Translations under genes and position numbers: made by a program | Assembly: GCA_011391285.1 (NCBI GenBank) | Contig: JAABQU010000080.1 | Location: 1 to 5,097 of the forward strand | Length of the DNA stretch: 5,097 nt | DNA from: Thiobacillus sp. | Lineage (GTDB): Bacteria; Pseudomonadota; Gammaproteobacteria; Burkholderiales; Thiobacillaceae | Direction: 5' to 3' | Shown: positions 1-5,097 of the stretch, in pieces | How the letters are laid out: the number at the start of each line of letters is the position of its first letter | Position numbering within the stretch: the stretch's first letter is position 1 | The notes under the pieces: model-generated | Database searches by the model: none | Told to the model about the DNA's origin: nothing | What the model saw: only the letters and a program-made list of their open reading frames with translations

Positions 1-573
1 TGTTTTGGGCTCGGGGGGGGCGGCGCGACGCGCTTGTGCAGGCGCCGCGCGCGGCGTGATGTGTGCAGACGGCTTGATCGAGGTCGATTTTGCAGCCGGC
101 CTCGCGGGGATTGAAACCGCCGCAGCCGGCGCGCTTGCCACCGTGAGCCCCTGTCCTGTCTGTGCTTCTGCCAGTCTGACCGGTTCGATCTGCGGGGGTG
201 GGTCGAGCAGCAGCACGTACTCGCGCTGCAGACGGCCTTCGCAATCGGAGGTCAGCACGAACTGGGCGATGGGATCGCTGACGGGTGACTGGGTGGTGAT
301 GTGCAGCAGGACGTTTTCGCCCGTGCGCTCGATCCTGAACCTGGCTTGAGCGGGCGCGGGCAGACCGTTGTTGCCGGCACTCAGGCTCAGGCAGTCGATG
401 TCCAGTGTCGACGGCGCGCTCAGCACCATCACGGTGGCATGCAGCGGCTGTTCCAGGTGCGAGTGGACGGACAGATCGCCGAGGCCGATGGCTAAGGTGG
501 GCTGAGTGAAGTGCAGGCCCAGCAGGAGCGCAACAGCTCTGAGTTTCGGGGTCGAATTCAGCATCATGGACAT
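1..573 (-). CDS. FimV-like protein, N-terminal part (partial, runs off window)
   Basis: The frame is open for 191 codons from ATG at 573 to the window edge, so the 3' end is missing. It begins with a probable signal peptide (hydrophobic stretch around residues 13-28, ending before IGLGDL). The FimV-type N-terminal domain follows, with GLGDL at 30-34, QPLHATV at 42-48, DPIAQFVL at 100-107 and LQREYVLLLDPP at 115-126. After that comes a low-complexity Ala/Pro/Lys linker. Cys61 and Cys111 match the two cysteines of the complete FimV-like protein upstream, and the two proteins align without gaps from their first residue to the end of the domain. Proteins of this family are inner-membrane, peptidoglycan-associated organisers of type IV pili and cell poles. 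Whether this copy has a membrane segment and cytoplasmic tail cannot be seen. The ATGs at residues 3 and 4 are alternative starts, and no strong ribosome binding site decides between them. A run of eight C residues on the coding strand lies in the linker near the edge. Confidence 0.82.
   Translation of the reverse strand, partial: MSMMLNSTPKLRAVALLLGLHFTQPTLAIGLGDLSVHSHLEQPLHATVMVLSAPSTLDIDCLSLSAGNNGLPAPAQARFRIERTGENVLLHITTQSPVSDPIAQFVLTSDCEGRLQREYVLLLDPPPQIEPVRLAEAQTGQGLTVASAPAAAVSIPARPAAKSTSIKPSAHITPRAAPAQARRAAPPEPKT
13..20 (-). repeat. C8 homopolymer (coding strand) in the partial FimV-like gene
   Basis: Eight Gs on the plus strand read as GCC-CCC-CCC-GAG codons around residues 185-188 of the partial paralogue, within its Ala/Pro-rich linker. 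The position is comparable in domain terms to the G10 tract of the other copy, but further into the linker. Confidence 0.7.
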
Positions 574-579
574 ACTCAC

Positions 580-590
580 TATTCGGGTCA
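580..590 (-). promoter_or_regulatory. leader motif TGACCCGAATA shared by both FimV-like genes
   Basis: The 11-base word lies six bases before the ATG at 573. It matches 10 of 11 positions of the word three bases before the GTG start of the paralogue (2467-2477). It could be part of a promoter, an atypical translation-initiation signal, or simple leftover similarity from the duplication. Function is inferred only. Confidence 0.3.
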
Positions 591-592
591 CA

Positions 593-615
593 CCCACCCC
601 CGAATTGGGGATGGG
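593..615 (-). other. stem-loop just upstream of the partial FimV-like gene
   Basis: CCCACCCC and GGGGATGGG form an imperfect GC stem with one bulge around a six-base loop (CGAATT). On the minus strand it ends about 20 bases before the ATG at 573. No U-run follows it, so it is not a classical intrinsic terminator. It could affect translation or mRNA stability of the partial gene. Confidence 0.35.
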
Positions 616-890
616 GACATACATACAAATGCGCGGCACCCAATTGGACTGTTGCCAGCTCCGAATTCGTGTTCGCCCTCGTTTGCATCGTTGGGCGGAC
701 AAATCATCACCGTCGCCGCGATCTCGTCGGGCTGCCGCACGGCCCGGAATTGGCCCACGGCATTACCCCAGTGACTCCGGTTGGATCGATGCCAGTCGCC
801 ACCGCGAAATGTGTGTCGTAGGGCGTTCGGTGTCAGGGGGTGGCGGGCCCATCCGCAGGGATCTACCTGCAATGGATATGCCAGGATGCG

Positions 891-909
891 GCCCTGGATC
901 ATTCAGGGC
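891..909 (-). terminator. weak hairpin after the complete FimV-like gene
   Basis: GCCCTG and CAGGGC form a perfect six-base-pair stem with a seven-base loop, starting 25 bases downstream of the stop codon at 934. The U-run expected of a rho-independent terminator is absent, so it may act only as a 3'-end stabilising hairpin, or be chance. Confidence 0.25.
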
Positions 910-933
910 GCTGAGGTGGGGTGTGCTTGTCGC

Positions 934-2463
934 TCAGGCAGCGAGCGGCAGCACGTCCTGCGCGATTGCGCGCAGCAGCAGGATGTCGCGGTAGGCACCC
1001 GGATCGAATCCGGTGCGGGTGCCCCCCCGATTGTCATAAATCAGGTCGGTGAAGAAGGCGTCGATGCCCGGCGTGCCCCATGTGTCAACCAGCCGCCCCA
1101 TCAGGTGCGGGTAGGCCTCCAGCCCCGGGCTGTGCTCCCCGTCCTGCGAAACCGGGTGGGCATCGAGATTGATGTTGAAGTGGCGGCGGCACTCGGCACT
1201 GGCAGCGGTATAGCCTGCGGTGTCGCCTTCGCGGTGCAGCAGGTCGAGCAGCAGCAACCAGGGTACCGGAGACTCGGTCGGTGCCTCGCGCACGTGTTCC
1301 TGCAGCAGATGGATCGCGAGGTCGCCATGACCGTGCGCCACGTAGACCTCGGCCTGGTCGAGGATGTCGTCGTTGACTTCGGTGTCTTCGGCTATCGGCG
1401 ACGGGGCGAACTCGAACATGCGCTCAGGCGTGGGCGGAGTTTCGTCTGGCGGCGGCAACGGATCGTTCTCCGATGTCAGGTCGGGTCCGGGCATCGCCAT
1501 CCTGGACGGCGGGCTCCAGGCGTCCCCAAGATCATCGTTCGGCCGGGTGGGGACGGCGGGGCGACGGCGCAGCCAGGTGATCAGCGTGCCTGCGCCGGCA
1601 AGCGCGCCGACGATCAGGAGATACAGGGGCCATTGCGCGGTCTCGGTCCGGGCCGGGGGTGTCACAACGGGTGCGGGTGGAGCGGCTGCGCGCCTGGCTT
1701 CGAGTTCGGCGTTGCGTTTGTGCATCTCGGCCAGTTGGGATTCCAGATGCGCCAGCTTGCGGGTAAGGGCCGTGTTTTCATCCGACAACTCGGTGGCTGT
1801 GAGGCCTTCCGGCAGGGTGCGCGTCAGGTCCGGCAGGCTGGTGTCGAGCTTGAGGGCGAATTCCGAGCGGCTTGCATGCGCCATGCGGCGCCCCGACAAC
1901 ACCAGGCGGGATGAGGTGTCCGAGGCTGTCTGCACGGGTTTTGTGGCCTTGCGTTGCGGGCGGGCTGCCCTGGCCGTTTCCGGCCCCGTGTTTCTGCGGA
2001 GGGCGGCTGGACGGGGTGCGGGAGGAGGAAGGGAAGGCGCGATGGCAGGGGCCGCCTCGACCTGGATGGGGCCCCCCCCCCGTTCGGGCGGGTCGAGCAG
2101 CACCACATACTCGCGCTGCAGATGGATTTCACAGCTGGAAACGAGCACGAACTGCGCGATGGGGTCGTTGACGGCTTGAGGGGTGCGAATATGCAACAGG
2201 GTCTGGCTGCCTGTCTGTTCGAGAGCCAATTGCGCACGCGGGGGCGGGACGATGCCGGCCCCGCTGGGCGCAATGCTGAAGCAATCTGCGGCGGTCGTCG
2301 CTCCGGGGTCCAGGATATTGACGGTGGCATGCAGCGGCTGCCCCAGGGAGGAACGCAGGTTCAGTTCGCCCAGCCCGAGGGCCGGAGCGGAAGCGGCGTA
2401 ACACAAGCCCAGCAGGAAGCAGACAGGTTTCAGGTTCACGGATTTACTGAATAGGGTGTACAC
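934..2463 (-). CDS. FimV-like inner-membrane protein (pilus/polar organiser family)
   Basis: The product has 509 residues from GTG at 2463. In order: signal peptide (about 1-29), FimV-type N-terminal domain (about 30-126, with GLGEL, QPLHATV, DPIAQFVL, LQREYVVLLDPP), Pro/Ala/Arg linker, predicted coiled coil (about 224-258), one membrane helix (about 278-298) followed by RRR, an acidic cytoplasmic linker, a helical TPR-like FimV C-terminal region (about 363-430), and a tail containing TPGIDAFFTDLIYDNRGGTR. The protein would sit in the inner membrane with its N-terminal half in the periplasm. FimV/HubP/TspA relatives anchor polar and type IV pilus machinery; that role here is inferred from family. 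No LysM domain is evident. Cys61 and Cys111 could form a periplasmic disulfide. The GTG start is preferred because it gives a gap-free alignment with the paralogue from residue 1; GTG 2439 is an alternative (501 residues). The upstream AAGG touches the GTG too closely to be a good ribosome binding site. The gene contains a G10 tract that could make it frameshift-prone. Confidence 0.88.
   Translation of the reverse strand: MYTLFSKSVNLKPVCFLLGLCYAASAPALGLGELNLRSSLGQPLHATVNILDPGATTAADCFSIAPSGAGIVPPPRAQLALEQTGSQTLLHIRTPQAVNDPIAQFVLVSSCEIHLQREYVVLLDPPERGGGPIQVEAAPAIAPSLPPPAPRPAALRRNTGPETARAARPQRKATKPVQTASDTSSRLVLSGRRMAHASRSEFALKLDTSLPDLTRTLPEGLTATELSDENTALTRKLAHLESQLAEMHKRNAELEARRAAAPPAPVVTPPARTETAQWPLYLLIVGALAGAGTLITWLRRRPAVPTRPNDDLGDAWSPPSRMAMPGPDLTSENDPLPPPDETPPTPERMFEFAPSPIAEDTEVNDDILDQAEVYVAHGHGDLAIHLLQEHVREAPTESPVPWLLLLDLLHREGDTAGYTAASAECRRHFNINLDAHPVSQDGEHSPGLEAYPHLMGRLVDTWGTPGIDAFFTDLIYDNRGGTRTGFDPGAYRDILLLRAIAQDVLPLAA
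1022..1028 (-). repeat. G7 homopolymer in the FimV-like C-terminal codons
   Basis: Seven consecutive Cs on the plus strand (Gs in the coding sense) encode part of NRGGTR near residue 480 of the complete FimV-like protein. The tract is short; any slippage would change only the last 30 or so residues. Confidence 0.6.
2072..2081 (-). repeat. G10 homopolymer inside the FimV-like gene
   Basis: Ten consecutive Cs on the plus strand (ten Gs in the coding sense) encode the Gly run in PERGGGPIQ, residues 126-134, right after the conserved N-terminal domain and before the periplasmic linker. As written the frame is intact. Loss of one G would move reading into a frame that stops at 1824, giving a product of about 210 residues without membrane helix or cytoplasmic part. 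Long G runs of this kind are classical slipped-strand sites in phase-variable surface genes. Confidence 0.85.
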
Positions 2464-2466
2464 CCT

Positions 2467-2477
2467 TATTCCGGTCA
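2467..2477 (-). promoter_or_regulatory. leader motif TGACCGGAATA upstream of the complete FimV-like gene
   Basis: This is the counterpart of the word at 580-590, ending three bases before the GTG at 2463. On the minus strand it is preceded by TAAAGTT (2494-2488), which matches the -35 word of FliA (sigma-28) promoters. The would-be -10 (CCGGAATAA) is only a partial match to GCCGATAA, and the spacing is one to two bases off the usual. If it is a promoter, the transcript would begin at or just inside the GTG at 2463, which would favour the GTG at 2439 as start. Confidence 0.25.
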
Positions 2478-2510
2478 GGAATGCCGCAACTTTAGGGGGC
2501 GACGCGAAAT

Positions 2511-2526
2511 TGGCACGATTTTTGTC
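2511..2526 (+). promoter_or_regulatory. sigma-54-like -24/-12 site facing dgkA
   Basis: TGGCACG, four bases, then TTGTC matches the consensus TGGCACG-N4-TTGCW at all seven -24 positions with exact spacing. The -12 element has GT where GC is expected and C in place of A/T. It lies in the 93-base gap between dgkA and the FimV-like gene but points along the plus strand, away from the FimV-like gene and antisense to dgkA. No plus-strand gene follows within the window. Confidence 0.3.
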
Positions 2527-2556
2527 GGGATGGGGTGGTGCTCGGTCCGGCCTGAC

Positions 2557-2934
2557 TCAGCCCAGCAGCACCAGCGACCACACCATCGCCACGTTGGCGA
2601 GCGAGAGCATCACCGCGGCGCTGCCCATGTCCTTGGCGCGCTTGATCAGCGGGTGACGTTCCAGTGATACACGGTCGACCGCGGCCTCGACCGCTGAATT
2701 CAGCAGTTCGACGATCAGCACGCCCAGCAGCGAGGCGATCATCAGGGCGCGTTCGATGCCGCTGTCGCCCAGATAGACCGCCAGTGGCACCAGCACGAAC
2801 AGGAGGAAGACTTCCTGGCGGAATGCATCCTCATGTTTGAATGCAGCACGCAAGCCGGCCCACGAATAGCCAGCGGCGTTGATGATCCGGGCGAGGCCGG
2901 TCTTGCCCTTGAACGGGCTGACTGGCTCGCTCAT
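2557..2934 (-). CDS. dgkA: diacylglycerol kinase (prokaryotic DgkA family)
   Basis: A 125-residue integral membrane kinase that phosphorylates diacylglycerol to phosphatidic acid with ATP, returning lipid released during envelope glycan synthesis to phospholipid metabolism. The family pattern is clear: [17 protein letters not shown] at the amphipathic N-terminus, AFRQE (37-41), the active-site helix [14 protein letters not shown] (75-88) with Glu76, Asn79 and Glu83, and [10 protein letters not shown] (99-108). Three membrane helices are visible at about 42-56, 62-86 and 103-123. Its length matches the E. coli enzyme (about 121 residues). The ATG overlaps the gcvPB stop as ATGA, so translation is probably coupled to gcvPB. 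There is no obvious functional link between the two; the pairing looks like operon packing. Confidence 0.95.
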   Translation of the reverse strand: MSEPVSPFKGKTGLARIINAAGYSWAGLRAAFKHEDAFRQEVFLLFVLVPLAVYLGDSGIERALMIASLLGVLIVELLNSAVEAAVDRVSLERHPLIKRAKDMGSAAVMLSLANVAMVWSLVLLG

Positions 2935-4382
2935 GTGGCGGGTTTATAGGCCAGATCGAGTTCGCGCGCCGCCCTGACGTCGTCAAGCCGCCTCACCGGC
3001 AGGCTGTAAGGCGCGCCCTTGACCAGTTCGGGGTTGGTTTCGGCCTCGTGCTTGATGGTCTTCATGGTCTCGACAAAGCCATCGAGCGTTTCGCGGCTTT
3101 CGGTCTCGGTCGGCTCGATCAGCAGGCACTCCGGCACCAGCAGCGGGAAGTAGGTGGTCGGCGCGTGGTAGCCGTAGTCGAGCAGGCGCTTGGCGAAATC
3201 CATCGCACTGACACCCGTGGCGTCTTTAAGCTTCTTCAGCGTGACGATGAATTCGTGGCTGGCGCGGCGCTCGGGATAGGCCAGCTCGAAACCGGCCTCG
3301 CGCAGCCGGGCCATCAGGTAGTTGGCGTTGAGCGTGGCGTATTCGGCGACGCGGTGCATACCCTCGCCGCCCAGCATCCGCGCATAGACGTAGGCACGCA
3401 TCAGCACGCCGGCGTTGCCCATGTTGGCCGACAGGCGACCGATCGACTGCGGCAGGTCGGTCTCGGTCGCCAGCCGGTAGAAGCCGTTCTCGTTGAGCAC
3501 CAGCGGAATCGGCATGAAGGGCAGCAGCCGCTCCGCCACCCCCACCGGACCCGCGCCCGGCCCGCCGCCGCCGTGCGGGGTGGAGAAAGTCTTGTGCAGA
3601 TTCATGTGGATGACATCGAAGCCCATGTCGCCCGGGCGCACCTTGCCGAGGATGGCGTTGAGGTTGGCGCCGTCGTAGTAGAGCAGGCCGCCGGCGTCGT
3701 GGACGATCTTCTGGATGTCGGCGATGGTCTTCTCGAACACGCCCAGCGTCGACGGGTTGGTCAGCATCAGTCCCGCGGTCTGCGGACCGACCGCGGCACG
3801 CAAGGCGGCAAGGTCGACGCTGCCGCTGGCGTCGGTCGGAATTTCCCTGACCGTGTAGCCGCACATCGTCGCGGTCGCCGGGTTGGTGCCGTGCGCCGCG
3901 TCCGGCACGATGATTTCACGTCGCGCGGTATCGCCGCGCGCGTCATGGTAGGCACGGATCATCGCCACCCCGGCGAATTCGCCGTGCGCGCCGGCCATCG
4001 GCGCCATCGACACGCCCGCCATGCCGGTGACGTCCTTCAGCATTTCCTGCAAGTCGAACATGGTCGCGAGGAAGCCCTGGCCCGTATCGTCCGGACTTGC
4101 CGGATGGCGCGCCAGGAACTGCGGCAGCATCGCCAGCGAATTACACGCGCGCGGGTTGTACTTCATGGTGCATGAACCGAGCGGGTAGAACTGTGTGTCG
4201 ATCGAGAAGTTCTTCTGGCTCAAACGCGTGTAGTGGCGCACCACGTCGAGCTCGGAGACTTCGGGCAGGGCAGGCCCATCCTTGCGGAGGAGCGCAGCGG
4301 GCAGGTCGTCGAGACTGCCGCCGGCTGCAGGCAACTGGGCGGCGGCGGTGCGGCCGGGACGGGAATGGTCGAATATCAGCAT
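2931..4382 (-). CDS. gcvPB: glycine dehydrogenase (decarboxylating) subunit 2
   Basis: The product has 483 residues, the PLP-binding subunit of the two-subunit P-protein of the glycine cleavage system. With GcvPA it decarboxylates glycine and passes the aminomethyl group to the lipoyl arm of GcvH in the cytosol. Visible landmarks are the SRPGR N-terminus (7-11), [14 protein letters not shown] (64-77), [10 protein letters not shown] (126-135), DAAHGTNPA (161-169) with His164 for cofactor stacking, YYDGANLNA with Asp237, and the Schiff-base lysine Lys264 in [18 protein letters not shown]. The length is typical of full GcvPB (about 475-490). The start is supported by the [10 protein letters not shown] family N-terminus and an AAGG eight bases before the ATG. 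GcvPA would normally be encoded immediately upstream, but here a palindromic repeat and tpx come first. gcvT, gcvH and gcvPA are not in the window. Confidence 0.97.
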   Translation of the reverse strand: MLIFDHSRPGRTAAAQLPAAGGSLDDLPAALLRKDGPALPEVSELDVVRHYTRLSQKNFSIDTQFYPLGSCTMKYNPRACNSLAMLPQFLARHPASPDDTGQGFLATMFDLQEMLKDVTGMAGVSMAPMAGAHGEFAGVAMIRAYHDARGDTARREIIVPDAAHGTNPATATMCGYTVREIPTDASGSVDLAALRAAVGPQTAGLMLTNPSTLGVFEKTIADIQKIVHDAGGLLYYDGANLNAILGKVRPGDMGFDVIHMNLHKTFSTPHGGGGPGAGPVGVAERLLPFMPIPLVLNENGFYRLATETDLPQSIGRLSANMGNAGVLMRAYVYARMLGGEGMHRVAEYATLNANYLMARLREAGFELAYPERRASHEFIVTLKKLKDATGVSAMDFAKRLLDYGYHAPTTYFPLLVPECLLIEPTETESRETLDGFVETMKTIKHEAETNPELVKGAPYSLPVRRLDDVRAARELDLAYKPAT

Positions 4383-4396
4383 GGTTAAAACCTTGT

Positions 4397-4490
4397 TATC
4401 CGCGAAGAAGCGCGAAGGAAAACCCCAAAAACCGGGGGATTGTTCTTAGGTTTTCTTCGCGTCCCTTCGCGCCCTTCGCGGACGAAAAAA
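4397..4490. repeat. palindromic CGCGAAG/TTCGCG element, copy A (tpx-gcvPB gap)
   Basis: The left arm begins TCCGCGAAG and runs through CGCGAAGGAAAACC. The right arm starts GGTTTTCTTCGCG and ends CCTTCGCGGACGAA. Together they can fold into one long imperfect hairpin around an unpaired centre of about 25-30 bases. The right arm consists of near-identical nine- to ten-base units (TTCGCGTCCC, TTCGCGCCC, TTCGCGGAC). It starts directly after the tpx stop codon and leaves only the gcvPB ribosome binding region outside. No U-run follows the hairpin in the direction of transcription, so it is better seen as a REP-like dispersed repeat than as a terminator. Confidence 0.85.
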
Positions 4491-4982
4491 TCACTTCAAA
4501 GCGGCCAATGCGGCCTCGTAATCCGGCTCCTGCTTGATCTCGGGAACGAGTTCGGCGTGGAGTACCTTGTTGGCTTCGTCGAGCACCACCACGGCACGCG
4601 CGGTGATGCCGGCGAGCGGGCCGCTGGTGATGGCGACGCCGTAGTTTGTCATGAACTCGGCGCCGCGCATGGTCGACAGCGTGGTGACGTTATTGGTGCT
4701 CTCGCTGCCGCAGAAGCGGCTCATCGCGAACGGCAGGTCCGCAGCGATGATCAGCACCGCGGTGTTGCCGACGGCGGCGTCGTTGAACTTCTTCGTCGAG
4801 ATCGCGCACACCGGGGTGTCGAGGCTGGGCACGATATTGAGGATCTTCTTCTTGCCGGCGAAATCGGCCAGCGAGACGTCGGCCAGGTCCTTGTTGACCA
4901 GCTTGAAATCGGGTGCTGTGTCGCCGACCTTGGGGAAGGTGCCGGACACTTCGATGGGGTTGCCGCCAAGGGTGACTGCCAT
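4491..4982 (-). CDS. tpx: thiol peroxidase (Tpx, atypical 2-Cys peroxiredoxin)
   Basis: The product has 163 residues from the ATG at 4982. It is a thioredoxin-fold peroxidase that reduces hydrogen and organic peroxides and is recycled by thioredoxin; in Gram-negatives it is often periplasmic, but no signal peptide is present here. Hallmarks are [23 protein letters not shown] at the N-terminus, the peroxidatic site PSLDTPVC with Thr56 and Cys59, the resolving Cys91 in [21 protein letters not shown] (97-104), and Arg129 in the [11 protein letters not shown] strand. Length and cysteine spacing match E. coli Tpx. The start is set by a strong AAAGGAGAG ribosome binding site. The longer frame to 5048 is rejected because its extra codons lie in repeat copy B. 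The gene sits between two copies of a palindromic repeat, and its relation to the downstream glycine-cleavage gene is positional only. Confidence 0.96.
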   Translation of the reverse strand: MAVTLGGNPIEVSGTFPKVGDTAPDFKLVNKDLADVSLADFAGKKKILNIVPSLDTPVCAISTKKFNDAAVGNTAVLIIAADLPFAMSRFCGSESTNNVTTLSTMRGAEFMTNYGVAITSGPLAGITARAVVVLDEANKVLHAELVPEIKQEPDYEAALAALK

Positions 4983-4986
4983 GTTT

Positions 4987-4997
4987 GCTCTCCTTTG
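4987..4997 (-). promoter_or_regulatory. ribosome binding site of tpx
   Basis: On the minus strand AAAGGAGAG is followed by CAAAC and the ATG at 4982, giving close-to-consensus Shine-Dalgarno pairing at good spacing. This decides the tpx start against the upstream ATG at 5048. Confidence 0.85.
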
Positions 4998-5007
4998 AAA
5001 ATTACAT

Positions 5008-5097
5008 TTATCCGCGAAGGACGCGAAGTGGCGCGAAGGAAAACCCAAAAGAACGCCTTTGATCTTCTTCGTGTCCTTCGCATCCTTCGCGGATGAA
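5008..5097. repeat. palindromic CGCGAAG/TTCGCG element, copy B (upstream of tpx)
   Basis: This is the same element as copy A and in the same orientation: TTATCCGCGAAG there, TTTATCCGCGAAG here, with CGCGAAGGAAAACCC-AAAA in both. The right arm has units TTCGTGTCC, TTCGCATCC, TTCGCGGAT, and the two arms pair well as ATCCGCGAAGGAYGCGAAG. It ends about 25 bases before the tpx start, just outside the ribosome binding site, and may extend a few bases past the window. The tpx promoter must therefore lie inside the element or beyond the edge. Confidence 0.85.

Larger units (their letters stand above)
574..933. other. intergenic region between the two FimV-like genes, no recognised gene
   Basis: These 360 bases separate the stop codon of the complete FimV-like gene from the start of the partial one. 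I see a GC-rich hairpin at 891-909, a second hairpin at 593-615 close to the downstream start, and several GAATTC/CAATTGG/GAATTGG words. A minus-strand frame runs from ATG 902 to 588 (104 codons). Its middle part (roughly 666-770) has coding-like GC-rich third positions, but it lacks a ribosome binding site and resembles no family I know. A plus-strand frame crosses the same stretch and is equally unconvincing. The region may hold the promoter of the partial gene, a small unrecognised gene, or a degraded remnant. Confidence 0.5.

Noticed and set aside
506..994. Plus-strand open frame of 162 codons across the intergenic gap
   Set aside because: It begins inside the partial FimV-like gene on the opposite strand, lacks a ribosome binding site, and its translation is Arg/Ser-rich without a recognisable motif.
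781..1914. Long plus-strand open frame of 377 codons
   Set aside because: It is the shadow of the FimV-like gene on the opposite strand, whose domains and membrane helix are recognisable; the plus frame has no family features.
2437..2439. GTG at 2439 as the start of the complete FimV-like gene
   Set aside because: It remains possible, but the GTG at 2463 gives a gap-free alignment with the paralogue from the first residue, and neither start has a good ribosome binding site.
3048..4175. Long plus-strand open frame of 375 codons
   Set aside because: It lies antisense to gcvPB and is explained by high GC. Its His/Arg/Gly/Val-rich composition is typical of a shadow frame.
4451..4485. CRISPR or satellite array from the TTCGCG units
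   Set aside because: The units are nine to ten bases, contiguous, without spacers, and are mirrored by a complementary arm.
4397..4490. Rho-independent terminator after tpx
   Set aside because: A long hairpin is present, but no U-run follows it on the minus strand, and a second copy lies in front of tpx, so a dispersed repeat explains it better.
4983..5048. N-terminal extension of tpx from ATG at 5048
   Set aside because: The extra 22 codons are translated repeat sequence, and the ATG at 4982 has a strong ribosome binding site and gives the family-standard N-terminus.
4440..5096. Plus-strand open frame of 218 codons
   Set aside because: It runs antisense through tpx and both repeat copies and shows no domain.

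Overview
The window is GC-rich and every gene I can support lies on the minus strand. Read in the direction of transcription (high to low coordinates), the order is tpx (thiol peroxidase), gcvPB (glycine dehydrogenase subunit 2), dgkA (diacylglycerol kinase), a complete FimV-like inner-membrane protein, and the 5' part of a second FimV-like gene that runs off the low-coordinate edge. Base composition, the FimV-like architecture with its C-terminal tail, the two-subunit GcvP and the hairpin-forming TTCGCG/CGCGAAG intergenic repeats fit a betaproteobacterium (Nitrosomonadales or Rhodocyclales type). That placement is inference from gene content, not a database match.

Right part (about 4397-5097): tpx lies between two copies, in the same orientation, of a palindromic element of about 90 bases built from short CGCGAAGGA-type units. 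One copy abuts the tpx stop codon and ends about 14 bases before the gcvPB start. The other ends about 25 bases before the tpx start and may continue past the window edge. Middle part (2557-4382): gcvPB and dgkA overlap by four bases (ATGA), so they are probably co-transcribed and translationally coupled. The gcvPA partner expected directly upstream of gcvPB is not there; tpx occupies that place.

Left part (1-2463): two tandem FimV-like genes. Their first 125 or so residues align without gaps, and about half of the residues are identical across the mature N-terminal domain, including two cysteines at the same positions. The complete copy carries a run of ten Gs in its periplasmic linker codons and the partial copy a run of eight Cs, so length variation at either tract would switch the reading frame. 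The 360-base gap between the two genes (574-933) has no recognisable gene. It holds two small hairpins and one weak, unassigned open frame.

The genes do not form one pathway. They cover peroxide detoxification, one-carbon/glycine metabolism, lipid recycling, and polar or pilus-related cell-envelope organisation. The points most worth a second look are the possibly phase-variable FimV-like pair, the repeat-flanked tpx, and a sigma-54-like site on the opposite strand between dgkA and the FimV-like gene.
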